From assembly GCA_963693085.1 (NCBI GenBank), contig OY856412.1, forward strand, positions 347,134,457-347,198,456: a stretch of DNA of 64,000 bases, written 5' to 3'. The notes beneath the pieces were generated by a model. That model was not told where the DNA came from. It searched no databases and saw only the letters and a list, made by a program, of their open reading frames with translations. The first letter of the stretch is position 1. Every line of letters starts with the position of its first letter. Both the position numbers and the translations under genes were made by a program. This document shows, piece by piece, positions 50,119-61,101 of the stretch. Source of the DNA: Alisma plantago-aquatica. Its lineage: Eukaryota > Streptophyta > Magnoliopsida > Alismatales > Alismataceae.

Positions 50119-50530
50119 CTAGGCTGATGTAAGTAGCCACAAGACCCAGAATATAGGGAGGGTGATCATCAAAAAGGGCTTTGTTCCTTGATGTCCATGA
50201 ATCCACAAAAGAGTAGCGTCCTCATCATTTCTCCTGTTGTCCTCATCATCAAGTAGACCCCTTACAAAGGTCCCCACGTCATGATTATCCAGCTGTCCAC
50301 CCCAATCAAACTCACCCACAGCCCAAACCTGTTTGGCAAAGTCACAATGCATCAGTACATGAGAAGAATCCTCTCACTGACCGCAGTGATGGCAGTCATC
50401 ATCAGGTGTCACTTGCTTCCTTTACAACTCTGACTTAGTGGGGAGGATGTTCTTGAGTGCTCTCCAGATGAAGTGCTTCAGTTTCGGTGGCCATCCCTGT
50501 TTCCATACCCTCTTCCATAGCTCCATGTCC
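50119..50530 (-). pseudogene. LINE ORF2 zinc-binding region
   Basis: Reads KRVWKQGWPPKLKHFIWRAL (50515-50455) then CHHCGQ and SSHVLMHCDFAKQVW (50405-50320), the Cys/His pattern that follows the RT domain in plant LINEs. A stop interrupts it near 50377. Confidence 0.8.
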
Positions 50531-52640
50531 ACTCCATCTACTAAGTCCTCACCTTCCGAGATGAAGAAGTAAGCACTCCAGACGGTAAACCTCCCATTGC
50601 TCTCCTTTTCCCAATATAGGGTGTCCTCCTCATTCCACTATGATAGTGGAATATTAATGACTCTCCTAGCAATATGTGGAGGGAAACAAGTCTCCACGAC
50701 CTCTCTATTCCACCTCTTCGGCCCCCTACTAATCAAGTCACTCACCCGGCTGTACTCCACTGGACCTTGAATCAAATATCTATTTACTGTGCCCCCCAAA
50801 TGTGGTATCCACCTCTCCTTGTAGATATGAATATCTTTCCCATCCCCCACCCTCCACTTGAAGCCACTCTTCACTGCTTGCAGCGCCCCCCAAATACCCC
50901 TCCCAAGTATAACTGGGATTCCCTGCTAGCTCCACATGAAGGATATATGAGGAGTTATAATATTTCACCTTAAGTATCCGAGCAGCAAGAGACCCCCCAT
51001 GTACCTCCAACCTCCATCCTTGTTTAGCGACAAGAGCTTGGTTAAAAACTTTTAGATCCCTAAACCCCATACCCCCACACTCCTTGGGTTTGCACAACCT
51101 GTCCCAGCTCATCCAATGGATCTTTCTCTCCCACTCCTTGGAACCCCACCAAAACCGGGCCATCATCGAATGGATATCATCAATAAGTCCCTCTGGAAGC
51201 TTGAAGATGCTCATGAGATACGTAGGAATTGCTTGGATTACCGACTTAATCAGGACCTCCTTTCCCGGTCTGGATAAGAGTTGCTCCTTCCACCCCTATA
51301 GTTTTTTCTACACTCTATCCTTTATGGCCGAAAACACCTGCTTCATGGACCTCCCCACCACCGTAGGAAGACCAAGATACTTCTCATGCCTGTCCACCTC
51401 CCTCACCTGCAACTGGTTCTTGATCAAATCCCTTCTTTCACTAGTGACGTTTGCACTAAAGGAATCCTCCATCTTCTCATAGTTGATTTTCTGCCTGGAT
51501 GCCCTCTCGTATTGGCTGAAAATTTCAGCTAAAATGGAGCATTATTCTGAGGTAGCCCTTATGAAAACAATGATATCATCTACAAAAAGAAGGTGAGTAG
51601 CACGTTGCGCTCGTCTGCAAATTCTTGTCCCATGTATTTTATTATCCTGTGCGGCTTTAGACAAAGAAAAGGAAAGTGCTTCAGCGTAAAAAAGAAAAAG
51701 ATATGGAGAAATAGGATCACCTTGGCGAAGTCCTTGGGATGGTTTTGTAGATCCTATCCTGCTGCCATTGATGATGAACTTGTGGGATACGCTAGTCACA
51801 CACTCCATAACCTTCATCCTCCATGTTATCGGCAGCCCCAACCTCCCCATGACCCCCTCCAGAAAAGACCACTCGACCCTATCATACGCCTTGCTCATAT
51901 CCAGCTTTAGTGCCATAAGACCTTCTCTTCCCTTCTTCCAGTGTTTCATAGTGTTAAACAACACATAAGCCACCAAGGCATTGTCTGTGATCACCCTCCC
52001 TCCTATGAAAGGACTTTGATTCTCAGAGATAATCCCATTCATCAGCGGTTTGATTCTATTAGCCAAGACCTTTGTAATTATCTTGTAGGATACATTGCAT
52101 AAACTAATAGGCCTAAATTCAGAAAGGCGGACCGGGATGTTTGTCTTTGGAATGAGAACTATATCGGTATCATTGATATCTGCAAGGCCAGTCTCCCCTC
52201 TCCACCATTTAGAAATAAAGGACAGTAAGCTACTTTTAATAACCTCCCAGAATTTTTGATAGAAAATTGCTTTCATCCCATCAGGTCTGGGTGCTTTATT
52301 CAGATGCATTTGTTGGAGAGCAATCCACACTTATGTATCCATGGGGAACCTTTCTGGATCTGAAAAAAGAGACTCATCAACCACCCTTGGCATTTCTTAT
52401 AGGAACTCATCCATCCCATATGGGTTTGAACTGGAAAAGAGAGAATTAAAGTATGAAGAGACAATTTCAGCAATGGAATCCGCCTCTGTATGCCAACTCC
52501 CGTCCTCCTTGAAGAGACCTTCTATGCTATTGCATCGCTTCCTCTGGTTAGCTTTATGATGAAAGTACTTTGTGTTTCTATCTCCGTCTCTCATCTCATT
52601 AGTCCTAGGTCTAGCCAACCAAAATCTCTCTTCCATCCGT
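50531..52640 (-). pseudogene. LINE reverse transcriptase region of ORF2
   Basis: The longest clean stretch is 52330-51542 (262 codons): NKAPRPDGM (usual GPDG changed to RPDG), FRPISLCNVSYKIITKVLAN, MALKLDMSKAYDRVEW (first catalytic Asp), GLRQGDPISPYLFL, and LLFVDDIIVF, the catalytic xxDD motif with both Asp kept. Downstream 51214-50780 carries the thumb and connection part (FKLPEGLIDDIHSMMARFWWG, CGGMGFRDLKVFNQALVAKQ). Upstream 52636-52397 has MEERFWLARPRTNEMRDGDRN-like sequence. This enzyme copies the RNA at the nicked target; stops and frameshifts outside the core make the copy inactive. Confidence 0.92.
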
Positions 52641-52678
52641 TGGAGATCATGTAGTTCTTTTGCTAATGACTCACATTC

Positions 52679-53638
52679 CTACAGCATATCATTAGATGGT
52701 GGTCTATTTTGAGCATGACCCAACCTATTTTCCGTGTTCTGTATTCTCCTCTTAATGTTCCCAAATTTATCTGCCGCCCACCCAGCAAGCTTCACAGCAC
52801 AATAATCTGTCTGCCCATTAAGGCCCAACGCCTGACTGCTATCCCATGTCTGTGTGATGACCTCCTGGCATTCCGGTGAAGACAACCAGAAGGTTTCAAA
52901 TCTGAACCTCTTCTCCAACAGTCCCCCTTCCTGGCTCCTCCTCTCAGCCCATAAAAGGATCTACCCATGGTCCGAATTGAGAATCGGATAATTTTTGACC
53001 TTCCTTATGTTGAAAATATCACACCATTTCCTGTCTGCCAAAAACCTATCATGTCTTTCCAGAATCATAGTACTCGCCTATTGTCCTCTCCTCCAAGTGA
53101 ATTTAATACCGGTGGATCCCAAATATATCATTTGACATCTATCAATGGCCTCTCTGAAGTTTTGCATCTGCCACTCATTCCTCGGTTGTCCTCTCTGCTT
53201 TTTAGTATGAGCAAGAATCTCATTGAAGTCTCCTCCGAGAACAATAGGCAAATTTGTCTGAGCACAATGTTCCTCCATCAGTCTCCATGTGTTATGTCGC
53301 TCATGTGTGGCTTCCCAACCATAGATCCCCACAAAACAAAAGCACTCCTGGATATCCTCCCTCCCCACCACCACAATGATGTGATGGTCCGAGAAAGATT
53401 TCACTAAAACCTCCTCCCCTCTCCACCACAACCCCAACCCTCCTGCCCTTCCCCTACTATCAACACCAAACCCCGCATTGTAACCACATTTCCTCCTCAC
53501 AACCTCCTGGTCTCCTTCTCAACACATAGTCTCCATCACAAAGACTATGTCAGGCATCTATCTCCAACACCTCCTCCTGAGAGAGTCAACCATCCTAGGG
53601 CTGCCCAAACCCTGGACGTTCCAGCATAGCGTTTTCAT
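52679..53638 (-). pseudogene. LINE endonuclease (EEP family) and linker
   Basis: Start codon at 53638 opens MKTLCWNVQGLGSPRMV, the first motif of apurinic-type endonucleases (Asn kept). It continues with AGGLGLWWRGE, VLGGDFNEIL near 53240 (Asp and Asn kept) and NSDHG near 52970 (Asp-His kept). Stops near 53560, 53525, 53075 and 52960 break it. This enzyme nicks the target strand. The segment 52918-52679 is the linker to RT. Confidence 0.9.
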
Positions 53639-54249
53639 GGCTCTTCACGGGCCTGGACCTCCCTAGTGCCCGCGATTATTGTGTGATCAGGTTCACACTG
53701 AACCACCACTCTTAAACGTTTCCCCCCCAGACCCATTTTGCCTTCCAAAACCCCTTGGATTTCCTCTTCACCCCCCTCCTCCTCTTTCCTCCTTCATGTA
53801 TCCTCTGCCTCGACCTATCTTCTCCTACCAAGCCTACCCAGCCCAACCCTAGCCTTGTAAACCTTTGACCTTTACTGCACTTGTCCCTTCCCCCACCAAC
53901 CTTCCTACCAACGTGCGTCCTCCTCATTGAGGGCACCCCTACCACTTGGTCTCCCACACCCCCTCCCCCACACACCCTTCTTCTTCATTCACAACCTTGT
54001 GGACCTGACACAGCTACGGCACCTGGATGTCGATGTTCATTTTGAAAGCATAAGTGTGTGTGTCCCCACCCATCTGACATGCATCTGTAGATGGCATCAC
54101 AGTGGAGTTCCCCGACTCTAGAGCTCCTTTCAACACATGCATCTCTGTGTTGCGCTCCCTCTCCACCTGTGTTGCTATTTCCTCTTCCAGTGGCACCCCC
54201 GATGCTACGTCATCTCATCCGCCGCTATGCCGATCAACAACATGATTCA
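53639..54249 (-). pseudogene. LINE 5' remnant (ORF1 end or linker)
   Basis: Reverse-strand fragments include a Gly/Arg/Lys-rich piece (53975-53712) with KRKSKGFWKAKWV and a short acidic piece (54196-54014). Basic character suits the end of a LINE ORF1 or an ORF2 leader, but I recognise no domain. The LINE is cut off at 54249. Confidence 0.45.
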
Positions 54250-55302
54250 TACTTAATTTAATTGTCATTCAAGATCTAAACTCCTCTTATAGGTTGAGAC
54301 CTATGTCTGCGACCCTATAGGTGCCATATTACATTGGCAGCAAATGTCCATAACAACTTATGACATCACAAGCAATGAGTGGTTCCTAGTGGCATATCAA
54401 TGCTACCTAAGTAAATGGAAATTTGGGGAAAAAATTCAACCTACGATCTATGTGTGGTGTTGTAGTGTTTGTATAGTTCCTTTGTTACTAATTTCCAGAT
54501 TTAACTAGAGGCATTGAGCACTCACCCTCAATATTATTCAATGCTGTTTCTTGAACCAAGAGAGGAATGTCTAAGATATATGTAAGTTTAATATCATATT
54601 GACTCACATGTGCATGGCCATGTAATTCTCAGTCTCACTAATCAAGAGGCCTAGGACATCACATTATAGTAGGAGGGACAAATCGCATATCTATCACTCA
54701 CAGTCAATCCCCATGTGTCAAAGACACCCAATCATCACTGTTATAATCACCCATGTTTCAGGACTATGCTTGATGATGTTAAAGTGTACCCAATGAAATT
54801 CGTTGAGTGCAATGATTTTAGGTCTAAGAACCACAATCACCACCATCACTGTGAAAAATGACTATGACTTCCATGATGATGGATTCCATGTGTCAACCTC
54901 ACGGTGGGTCTGTCTGATGGACTTTTTTCTAACATGTATCTGTGTTCTTGGTTTGATATAGCCATATCATGACTAATGAGACTCTTTCATCAACCAACTC
55001 ATACTTTGTCTTATCTATTATTTTTGTCTATCAACCTTCCACAATGACTTAAATCAAGGACATAATGAGAAAATGTATATGTACTCTTATCATCCGTATT
55101 ATCTCATTTCCCCAAGTCACGTACTAAAAGACATACGTCGTTGAGTAATATAATTCTCTAGAAAATTTTTAATGTTACATCATTATCTCATAACTGAAGT
55201 AAAAAGAATAAATTGGAAACTTTCCTTTTATTAATAATCAAATAGTTTACAATTATGCCATTACAATCATCACATGATTTACTCTCTGGGCATACATACC
55301 AA
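54250..55302 (-). mobile_element. Gag insertion, internal 3 copy, right part
   Basis: Collinear with about 22725-23777 of internal 1, resuming at TACTTAATTTAATTG after the LINE. No coding motif. Confidence 0.6.
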
Positions 55303-56095
55303 CATAAACATGTTGAATACTTGTTAAAGGGGAGTGCTGGCCACTGGTGGGCCATAGAGGAGGAAAAAAGGACGAGTGTTGTGATTACCTAGGAGGAGTT
55401 TTGATGGGAGTTTGTAAGTTGATACTTTCTGGAAACTTACTTAGATGAGAAGATTGTATAGTTTGAGAATATTTGAAAGGATTTGTCAATCAGTTCTTAT
55501 GAAGCTAAGTTTATGGAGCTTCTAAGGTATTGTCTACATATGGCTACAATAGATAAGGAGAGGATCAGTCACTTTGAGAAGGGTCTGCGTTATGAGATGA
55601 AAACCCCACTATCATCTTTAGAAAATAGGGAGAGGTTTGCCACTTTTGTGAAGTCAGTTAGGAGAGTGGAGAGGTCTGCGATAGAGTAACGTGAGACGAA
55701 GGCCAAGAAGAGGCTTGTATAATCCCAAGGACAATCTTCAGGAAGCTTCAAGAAGCCTAGATACTCAGCACCTTAGTCTCAGCAAAGGTCACTGACTCAA
55801 TCACAGTGGACACAAAGTAGAGGCAAAGTCCATAGTTTTCCACCTGCAGCATCTCGTAGTGCAACATCTGTGACAAGACTATCTAGGTTGTGGTACAAAA
55901 GAAAAACTTGCTTCAAGTGTGGACAAGTGGGGCATAGTAAGTGGTTTTGTCATGTGAATGATAAGGAGGTGACTCAACACTCTAAACAGAGTCAACAAGG
56001 GTCGTCGCAGTGATAATACAATTGTAGAGGTAGAGGACGCAGTCAGGTGTCACAAAGTGGTTCTTTGGGACAAGCTGGGAGAGGAAGAGGGTGAG
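55303..56095 (+). pseudogene. Family B gag, C-terminal part (internal 3)
   Basis: Best preserved of the three: LLKGSAGHWW near 55325-55350, YFLETYLDEKIV near 55421, SISSYEAKFMELLRYC from 55486, knuckle CFKCGQVGHSKWFC near 55912-55953. It has a stop in place of Trp (T*EEF, TGG to TAG) near 55389 and shares the stop after SAIE with the other copies. Confidence 0.85.
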
Positions 56096-56149
56096 AATAG
56101 GAGTCATGATTCTATGCAATGGGTCATCTAGAAGGAGTCATTAACCCTC

Positions 56150-59100
56150 GGGTTTTGATAGGTCAGATGAAATTATTTCATTCTAATTTGTCTTATTCAT
56201 GTATCATATCTATTTTGGTTGATTCGGGTGTGACACATTTATCACTAGAGAAGTGATAGGTAGTTGTTCCTTATATGTTAGTCATAGACATGATAGTCTT
56301 CATCTAGAAAGTCCTCTAGTTTCTTCTGTTGAGCTGTGGGAAGTATGTCCATCCAATGTTCTTTTCTTCTTAGGACATATCACTCAAGTGGATCTCCTAC
56401 CACTTGATATGCATGGGTTTGATGTAATCCTTGGAATGGATACTTTGGAAAAGTATCAGGTGATCTTGGACTGCAGCTTCAAGATAGAAATGTTTTTCGA
56501 TGGTGATACTTCATGGGTTTTCCGAGGTGATAAGTATATTTTTCTGACATGTTTAGTTTCATCTATGACAACAGAAAAGTGGATGAGATAGGGTTGTGAT
56601 GCGTTTTTGGCACATGTGGCGGATACCAAGGTAAATGGTCCTAGTATTTACGTTCTGGCAGTTGTACTAAAATTCGAGGATGTGCTTCACGAGGAGTTTC
56701 TAGGTGTACCTCCTCCCATAGAGATTGATTTTGAGATCAATCTAGTTCTAGGTACCCAACCTATAGCACAAACACCATATAGGATGGCACCATCATAGAT
56801 GAAAGAGATTAAGAAACAGTTGTAATAATTGTTTGAGAATGGTTTCATTAGGCCAAGCACTTCACCTTGAGGTGATCCCATTTTGTTTGTAAAGAAGAAA
56901 GATGGATTAATGTGGTTGTGTATTGACTATCGATAACCAAGTAAGATGACAATTAAGAATAATTATTAGTTGCCACATATGGATGATTTGTTTGATTAGT
57001 TATGATGTGACACATTCTTTTCTAAGATAGATCTAAGGTCGGGTTATCATCAGTTGAGGATTAAGGAAAATGACATACCTATGTCAGCCTTTAGGGTAAG
57101 GTGTGGTCATTATGAGTTTGTGGTTATGCCGTTTGGGCTAACCAATACACCAACAACTTTTATGGACCTGATGAATAGGGTGTTCAGATCCCATCTAGAA
57201 CAGTTTGTAGTTGTATTCATAGATGATATCCTAATTTACTCTAGAGATGGTCAGCAGCATGAGCAACACTTATGTCAGGCTCTAACTTTTTTTGAGGTAC
57301 CACCGATTAAATGCAAAGTTTAGTAAGTGTGAGTTCTGGTTAAAGGAAGTAGCCTTCCTAGGGAATGTAATATCTTCTAGGGGAGTTTGTGTAGACCCAA
57401 AGAAAGTGGATTTAGTGCTGGAATGGGATTAGCTGAAGACATCTACAGAGGTTCACAACTTTCTAGGTTTGGCAGGATATTACCGAAGGTTCATTAAGAA
57501 TTTCAGTGTAGTAGTCTTGACCCTAACAAAGCTAACCAGGAAGGATGTGTTTTCTGTTTTGGACAACAAATGTCAGCACTCTTTTATGACTCATAAGGAG
57601 AGGTTGACCATTGCACCAGTGTAAGTACTGCCAGATGAAATGGTCTAGGTTGTGTGATGATGCAGGATAAGAATGTAATTTCGTTCACTTTACGACAACT
57701 TAAGAAACACGACAAGAACTACCTGACACATGATCTAGAGTTATCTACCATGATCCATGCCTTGTAGATATGGAGACACTACTTGTATTCCGATAAGTGT
57801 CAGATCTTTACCGACCACAAGAACATGTAGTATATCTTCTTCAAGCAGGAGTTGAACATGCAAGAATGATGCTGGATGGAGATAATCAAGGATTATGATT
57901 GTACCATAGATTACCATCCAGGGAAGGTGAATGTAGTAGCAACTTCCTTAAGTAGGAGGTCTTCTTCACAATCATCCATTGAGAAGGAACAATTGAGTGC
58001 TTTGATATGTCATAAAAGAGACATGTTGGTTTCTTTGCGCCAGATGAATGTTCAATTAGAGGTGTCCATGTTAGCAGGTCTGTTAGCACAGTTACAAGTA
58101 AAATTGGTGTTGAATCATTAGATTAGATATGTGCAACCGAATGATCCTTTGGTACAACAAATGTGGGTATAATTTGGCAATGAGAATCATGATGGGTTCC
58201 ATGAATTTGATGATGGGACAGTGTGTTATCATGGTAGGGTAGTTGTGCCAGATGTTGATAATCTGAGGAATTAGTTTTAGAAGAGTCTGACTCTTCGATG
58301 TACGCTATGCATCCAGGTAGCACAAAGATGTATTAGAATCTGAAAGATCTATACTGGTGGCCATGATTAAAGTGCGATGTTGCTGAGTTTTTAGCTAAGT
58401 GCATAGTGTGTCAGCAAGTTAAATCTGAGCATCATAATCCTCTATGGACTCTGCAATCAATGTCTATACTACAGTGGAAGTGGGATCGTATTACAATGGA
58501 GTTTGTGGTTGGAGTTCCTTGGATAGCCAAAGGTCATGATTCCATTTGGGTAATAGTGGATAAGTTGATTAAGTCAGAACACTTTTTGCCAGTAAAGACA
58601 AGATATACATCTGACAAACATGCACATGTGTATGTTTATGAGATAGTACGTTTACATGGTATCCCAACTACTATTGTGTCAGACAGAGGTCCACAATTCC
58701 CTAGTCTCTTTTGGGAACGCTTGCATACCACGATGGGTACTCAGCTGAGGTTTAGTACGACATTCCACCATTAGACATATGGATAGTCTGAGATGACAAT
58801 ATAGACCTTGGAGGATATGTTAAGAGTCTGTGTGTTACAATTTATGGGAAGTTGGGATATACATCTTATCTTGATAGAGTTTGCTTACAATAATAGTTAC
58901 TAGAGAAGCACTGACATGACACATTAGGAAGTGATATATGGGAGACGTTGCAAATCTCTTTTATGTTTGTATGAGATGGGAGAATAACAACTTCTAGGTC
59001 TTGAGTTAGTACAACAAACAACAAAAAAGATCAAAGTGATCTGGCAGTAGTTGAAGGCAACTCAGGATAGAAAAAAGTCATACGCTGATAACCATTATAG

Positions 59101-59504
59101 ACCTTTATAGTTTCAAGTGGAAGACATGGTTTACCCCAAAGTCCCTCCTTGGGAAAGGTGCTCTAAGGTTGGGGAAAAAGAGTAAGTTAGCTCCCATATA
59201 TATGGGACCTTATCCTACAGTTTCACCTGTAGGGAAGGTGGCCTATAAGTTGGAGTTGCCACCTAAGTTGAGTAGGTTGCATCCAGTATTTCACATCTCT
59301 ATGTTGAGGAAGAGTCACCTTGATATGGAGTTGACTCTTTAGTCACTGGAGGTGGAGTTAGATACTGACATATCTTATGTGGAATATATTATTCTGATCC
59401 TGGATAGAAGGATCAAGAAGTTGACATTGTATTTAGTCAAAGTTTTATGGCATCATCGTGGCATAGAGGAATACATGTGGGAACTTGAGGACAACATGTG
59501 AAAG
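56150..59504 (+). pseudogene. Family B pol relic (internal 3): PR-RT-RNase H-IN-chromodomain
   Basis: Protease keeps the catalytic triplet (VDSGVTHLS near 56218), and the 112-codon stretch 56253-56591 reads past the stop that ends the protease in the other copies. RT 56660-57530: [28 protein letters not shown], catalytic FIDD kept near 57217; a 1-bp insertion near 57290 shifts the frame. At KKQL near 56810 it keeps CAG where internals 1 and 2 have TAG. RNase H lacks the first Asp block. Integrase (58380-59100): CQQVKSEHH, MEFVVGVPWIAKGHD (first Asp changed to Glu), SDRGPQF. Chromodomain-like tail ends near 59500. Least decayed pol of the three but still dead. Confidence 0.9.
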
Positions 59505-59533
59505 AAGTATTCGTCTCTTTTTGCATAGGATTT

Positions 59534-59544
59534 GGGGGGGGGGG
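59534..59544 (+). repeat. G11 homopolymer near the pol end of internal 3
   Basis: Eleven G where internals 1 and 2 read 'ggggcaaaatccc' (27990) and 'gggggcaaaatccc' (46879). Expanded just upstream of the polypurine region. Confidence 0.9.
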
Positions 59545-59566
59545 ATCCCTATTAGGTGTCTATGGT

Positions 59567-61101
59567 TGTAAGATCCCTGGCCTAGCTTTATGATTAATTA
59601 TAGTTACTTTTCCTAATGAGATGCTTAAACCTTAATTTAATCTTTTGAGATGTCGTAATATCATGTGATGGGCTTACATTTTAAACATGGTCAATTTGAT
59701 TGTTGTTTGAGTTATCCTTGTTATATATGTGTTTGTTTTGTACTAATTTGCAATTTACCCATAAGTGAGGGTTATCTTACAAAATGTCAGATGAAAAGAT
59801 TGCATCTTGTTTTTTGATATAATGAGAGAGAATATTATGATATATGACACCTTGTTTGAATCATTGATAGTGATGTGACATCTCATGGTGATTCTATTAT
59901 TTGCCATGTTAATGTGGTAACTAACTTAGGTTTGAGTGTTTTGTCCCTACACCAATTTTGGTGAGGGTAGCGACCATAACACACACCTTGTGTAGTGTTG
60001 TCTCAACCGAAACAACCTAGAGGTGGATGGTCGAGATAGTTTGTCCTCTAGTGTTTCGACCACATGTATATGGTGACCTAGGGTTTCAACCTTGAAGTGT
60101 CTGGACCGAGACAAGTTAATGATAGTGTCTAGAGAGAGACAAGGGGGCAACTAACCTAGATGGTCACGACAAATTTTATGTATAAATGTGGACATTTCTA
60201 TTTTGCATGTGAGAGGAGGAAAGGTTAATCCTTTGAAGAACATGTGTCCTCTGATGATCTAATATGTTGACACCTGAAAGATCTCCAATTCCCTCCTTTG
60301 TGGCTATATAACCCTTTTTAATCACAAGAAAATAATCTTTTTTGATCCTATACTTCTTCTTATACCTTGAGATCATCCTTGCAAATTATGGAGCAAGGAA
60401 GATCAGACCTTGAACCTTGGGTGGCCGATCCATCTTGGATCTTAAAGATCTTGTGCTAGGATCAACTTTTGGTGGTGAATCTTGGTAAGTCATCCTAAAA
60501 TTCTTAATCACGTTTTCTCTCTTCTAAATCCTCCATCTTTGTTTTCCATCTTAGACAAAGGATGTGAAATATCCATGGTGGCCGTTTGAGAGGAACTTCT
60601 AACCAAATGAAAGGAAGATTCTTTCTCTTTTCTCATTTATCTCTTACTTCATCCTAGGTCTATTTTTCTTATTTCTTTAACTCCCTTGTGACCAAGGTTT
60701 GTTTCTATTTTTGAGGTGATCCTTTAGCTGAAGTTTTGAAGCTTGGTTGAAGATTTTGGAGCTTGAGATCATAGGAGATTGTTTCTCTTCAGATCATGCG
60801 AGTTTTATAACTTTTCCTACCTCTATTATGTGCATCTTAAACCTGATCTTATACTAGTTTATATTTGGTTCATTATTCTTAAATAATAGGAAGTTTTGAT
60901 CTGGTATATGTGCACAAGAATCTCATTTTCCTCTCTCTAAGTATATTTATTTTGATGATCATCCATCATCACGTTTAGGGTTTGATGAACACTATGAAAT
61001 AGGGTGTTATTCACCCTGTTGATGTTTGGTTTACCTTGTTGTTACTTATTTGTTTTGATCTTTGTTTAGGTCTTCTATGGTGTTGAGTAGGTTGTAGAGA
61101 C
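59567..61101 (+). repeat. Right outer family B LTR, left 1.5 kb
   Basis: Starts TGTAAGATCCC and follows the full-length LTR layout, including the segment missing from the inner LTRs, until 61101 where element C interrupts it. Over its first 150 bases it differs from inner LTR 1 at about 4 sites, against about 20 for the left outer LTR. The remaining 2.6 kb should lie right of the window. Confidence 0.9.
60305..60311 (+). promoter_or_regulatory. TATA box of the right outer family B LTR
   Basis: TATATAA in GTGGCTATATAACCC, equivalent to 17652-17658. Confidence 0.6.

Larger units (their letters stand above)
49534..54249 (-). mobile_element. L1-type LINE, 5' truncated (4.7 kb)
   Basis: Minus-strand non-LTR retrotransposon. 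3' end at the left: a short A run (seven T on the + strand at 49533-49539) and AATAAA near 49558-49563. The right edge is at 54249. Encodes, in order, endonuclease, reverse transcriptase, zinc-binding domain and a plant-type RNase H, all broken by stops. Comparison with internals 1 and 2 shows the host lost about 11 bp (aaatgctttag) and no target duplication is visible. It is GC-richer than the surrounding repeats. Only a remnant precedes the endonuclease, so ORF1 is mostly missing. Confidence 0.9.
16932..61101 (+). mobile_element. Tandem array of family B (Tekay/Del-like) Gypsy elements
   Basis: Head-to-tail order: full LTR (16932-21076), internal 1 (21077-28020), short LTR (28021-28989), internal 2 (28990-46908, split by family A), short LTR (46909-47878), internal 3 (47879-59566, split by a LINE), full-type LTR (59567 on, cut by element C at 61101). 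Net internal lengths are about 6.94, 6.98 and 6.97 kb. Each internal begins with an initiator-Met primer site and encodes gag, protease, RT, RNase H, integrase and a chromodomain-like tail in Gypsy order. Three internals share four LTRs, so this is amplification by recombination, not three separate insertions. It sits in a Copia gag relic. Confidence 0.88.

Noticed and set aside
52967..53407. 146-codon + strand open frame in the LINE.
   Set aside because: Exact antisense of the endonuclease frame, whose conserved motifs are on the minus strand.
16932..59566. Three independent insertions of the same family side by side.
   Set aside because: Units share single LTRs between them with no target duplications, and carry the same lesions, gag insert and inner LTR junction.
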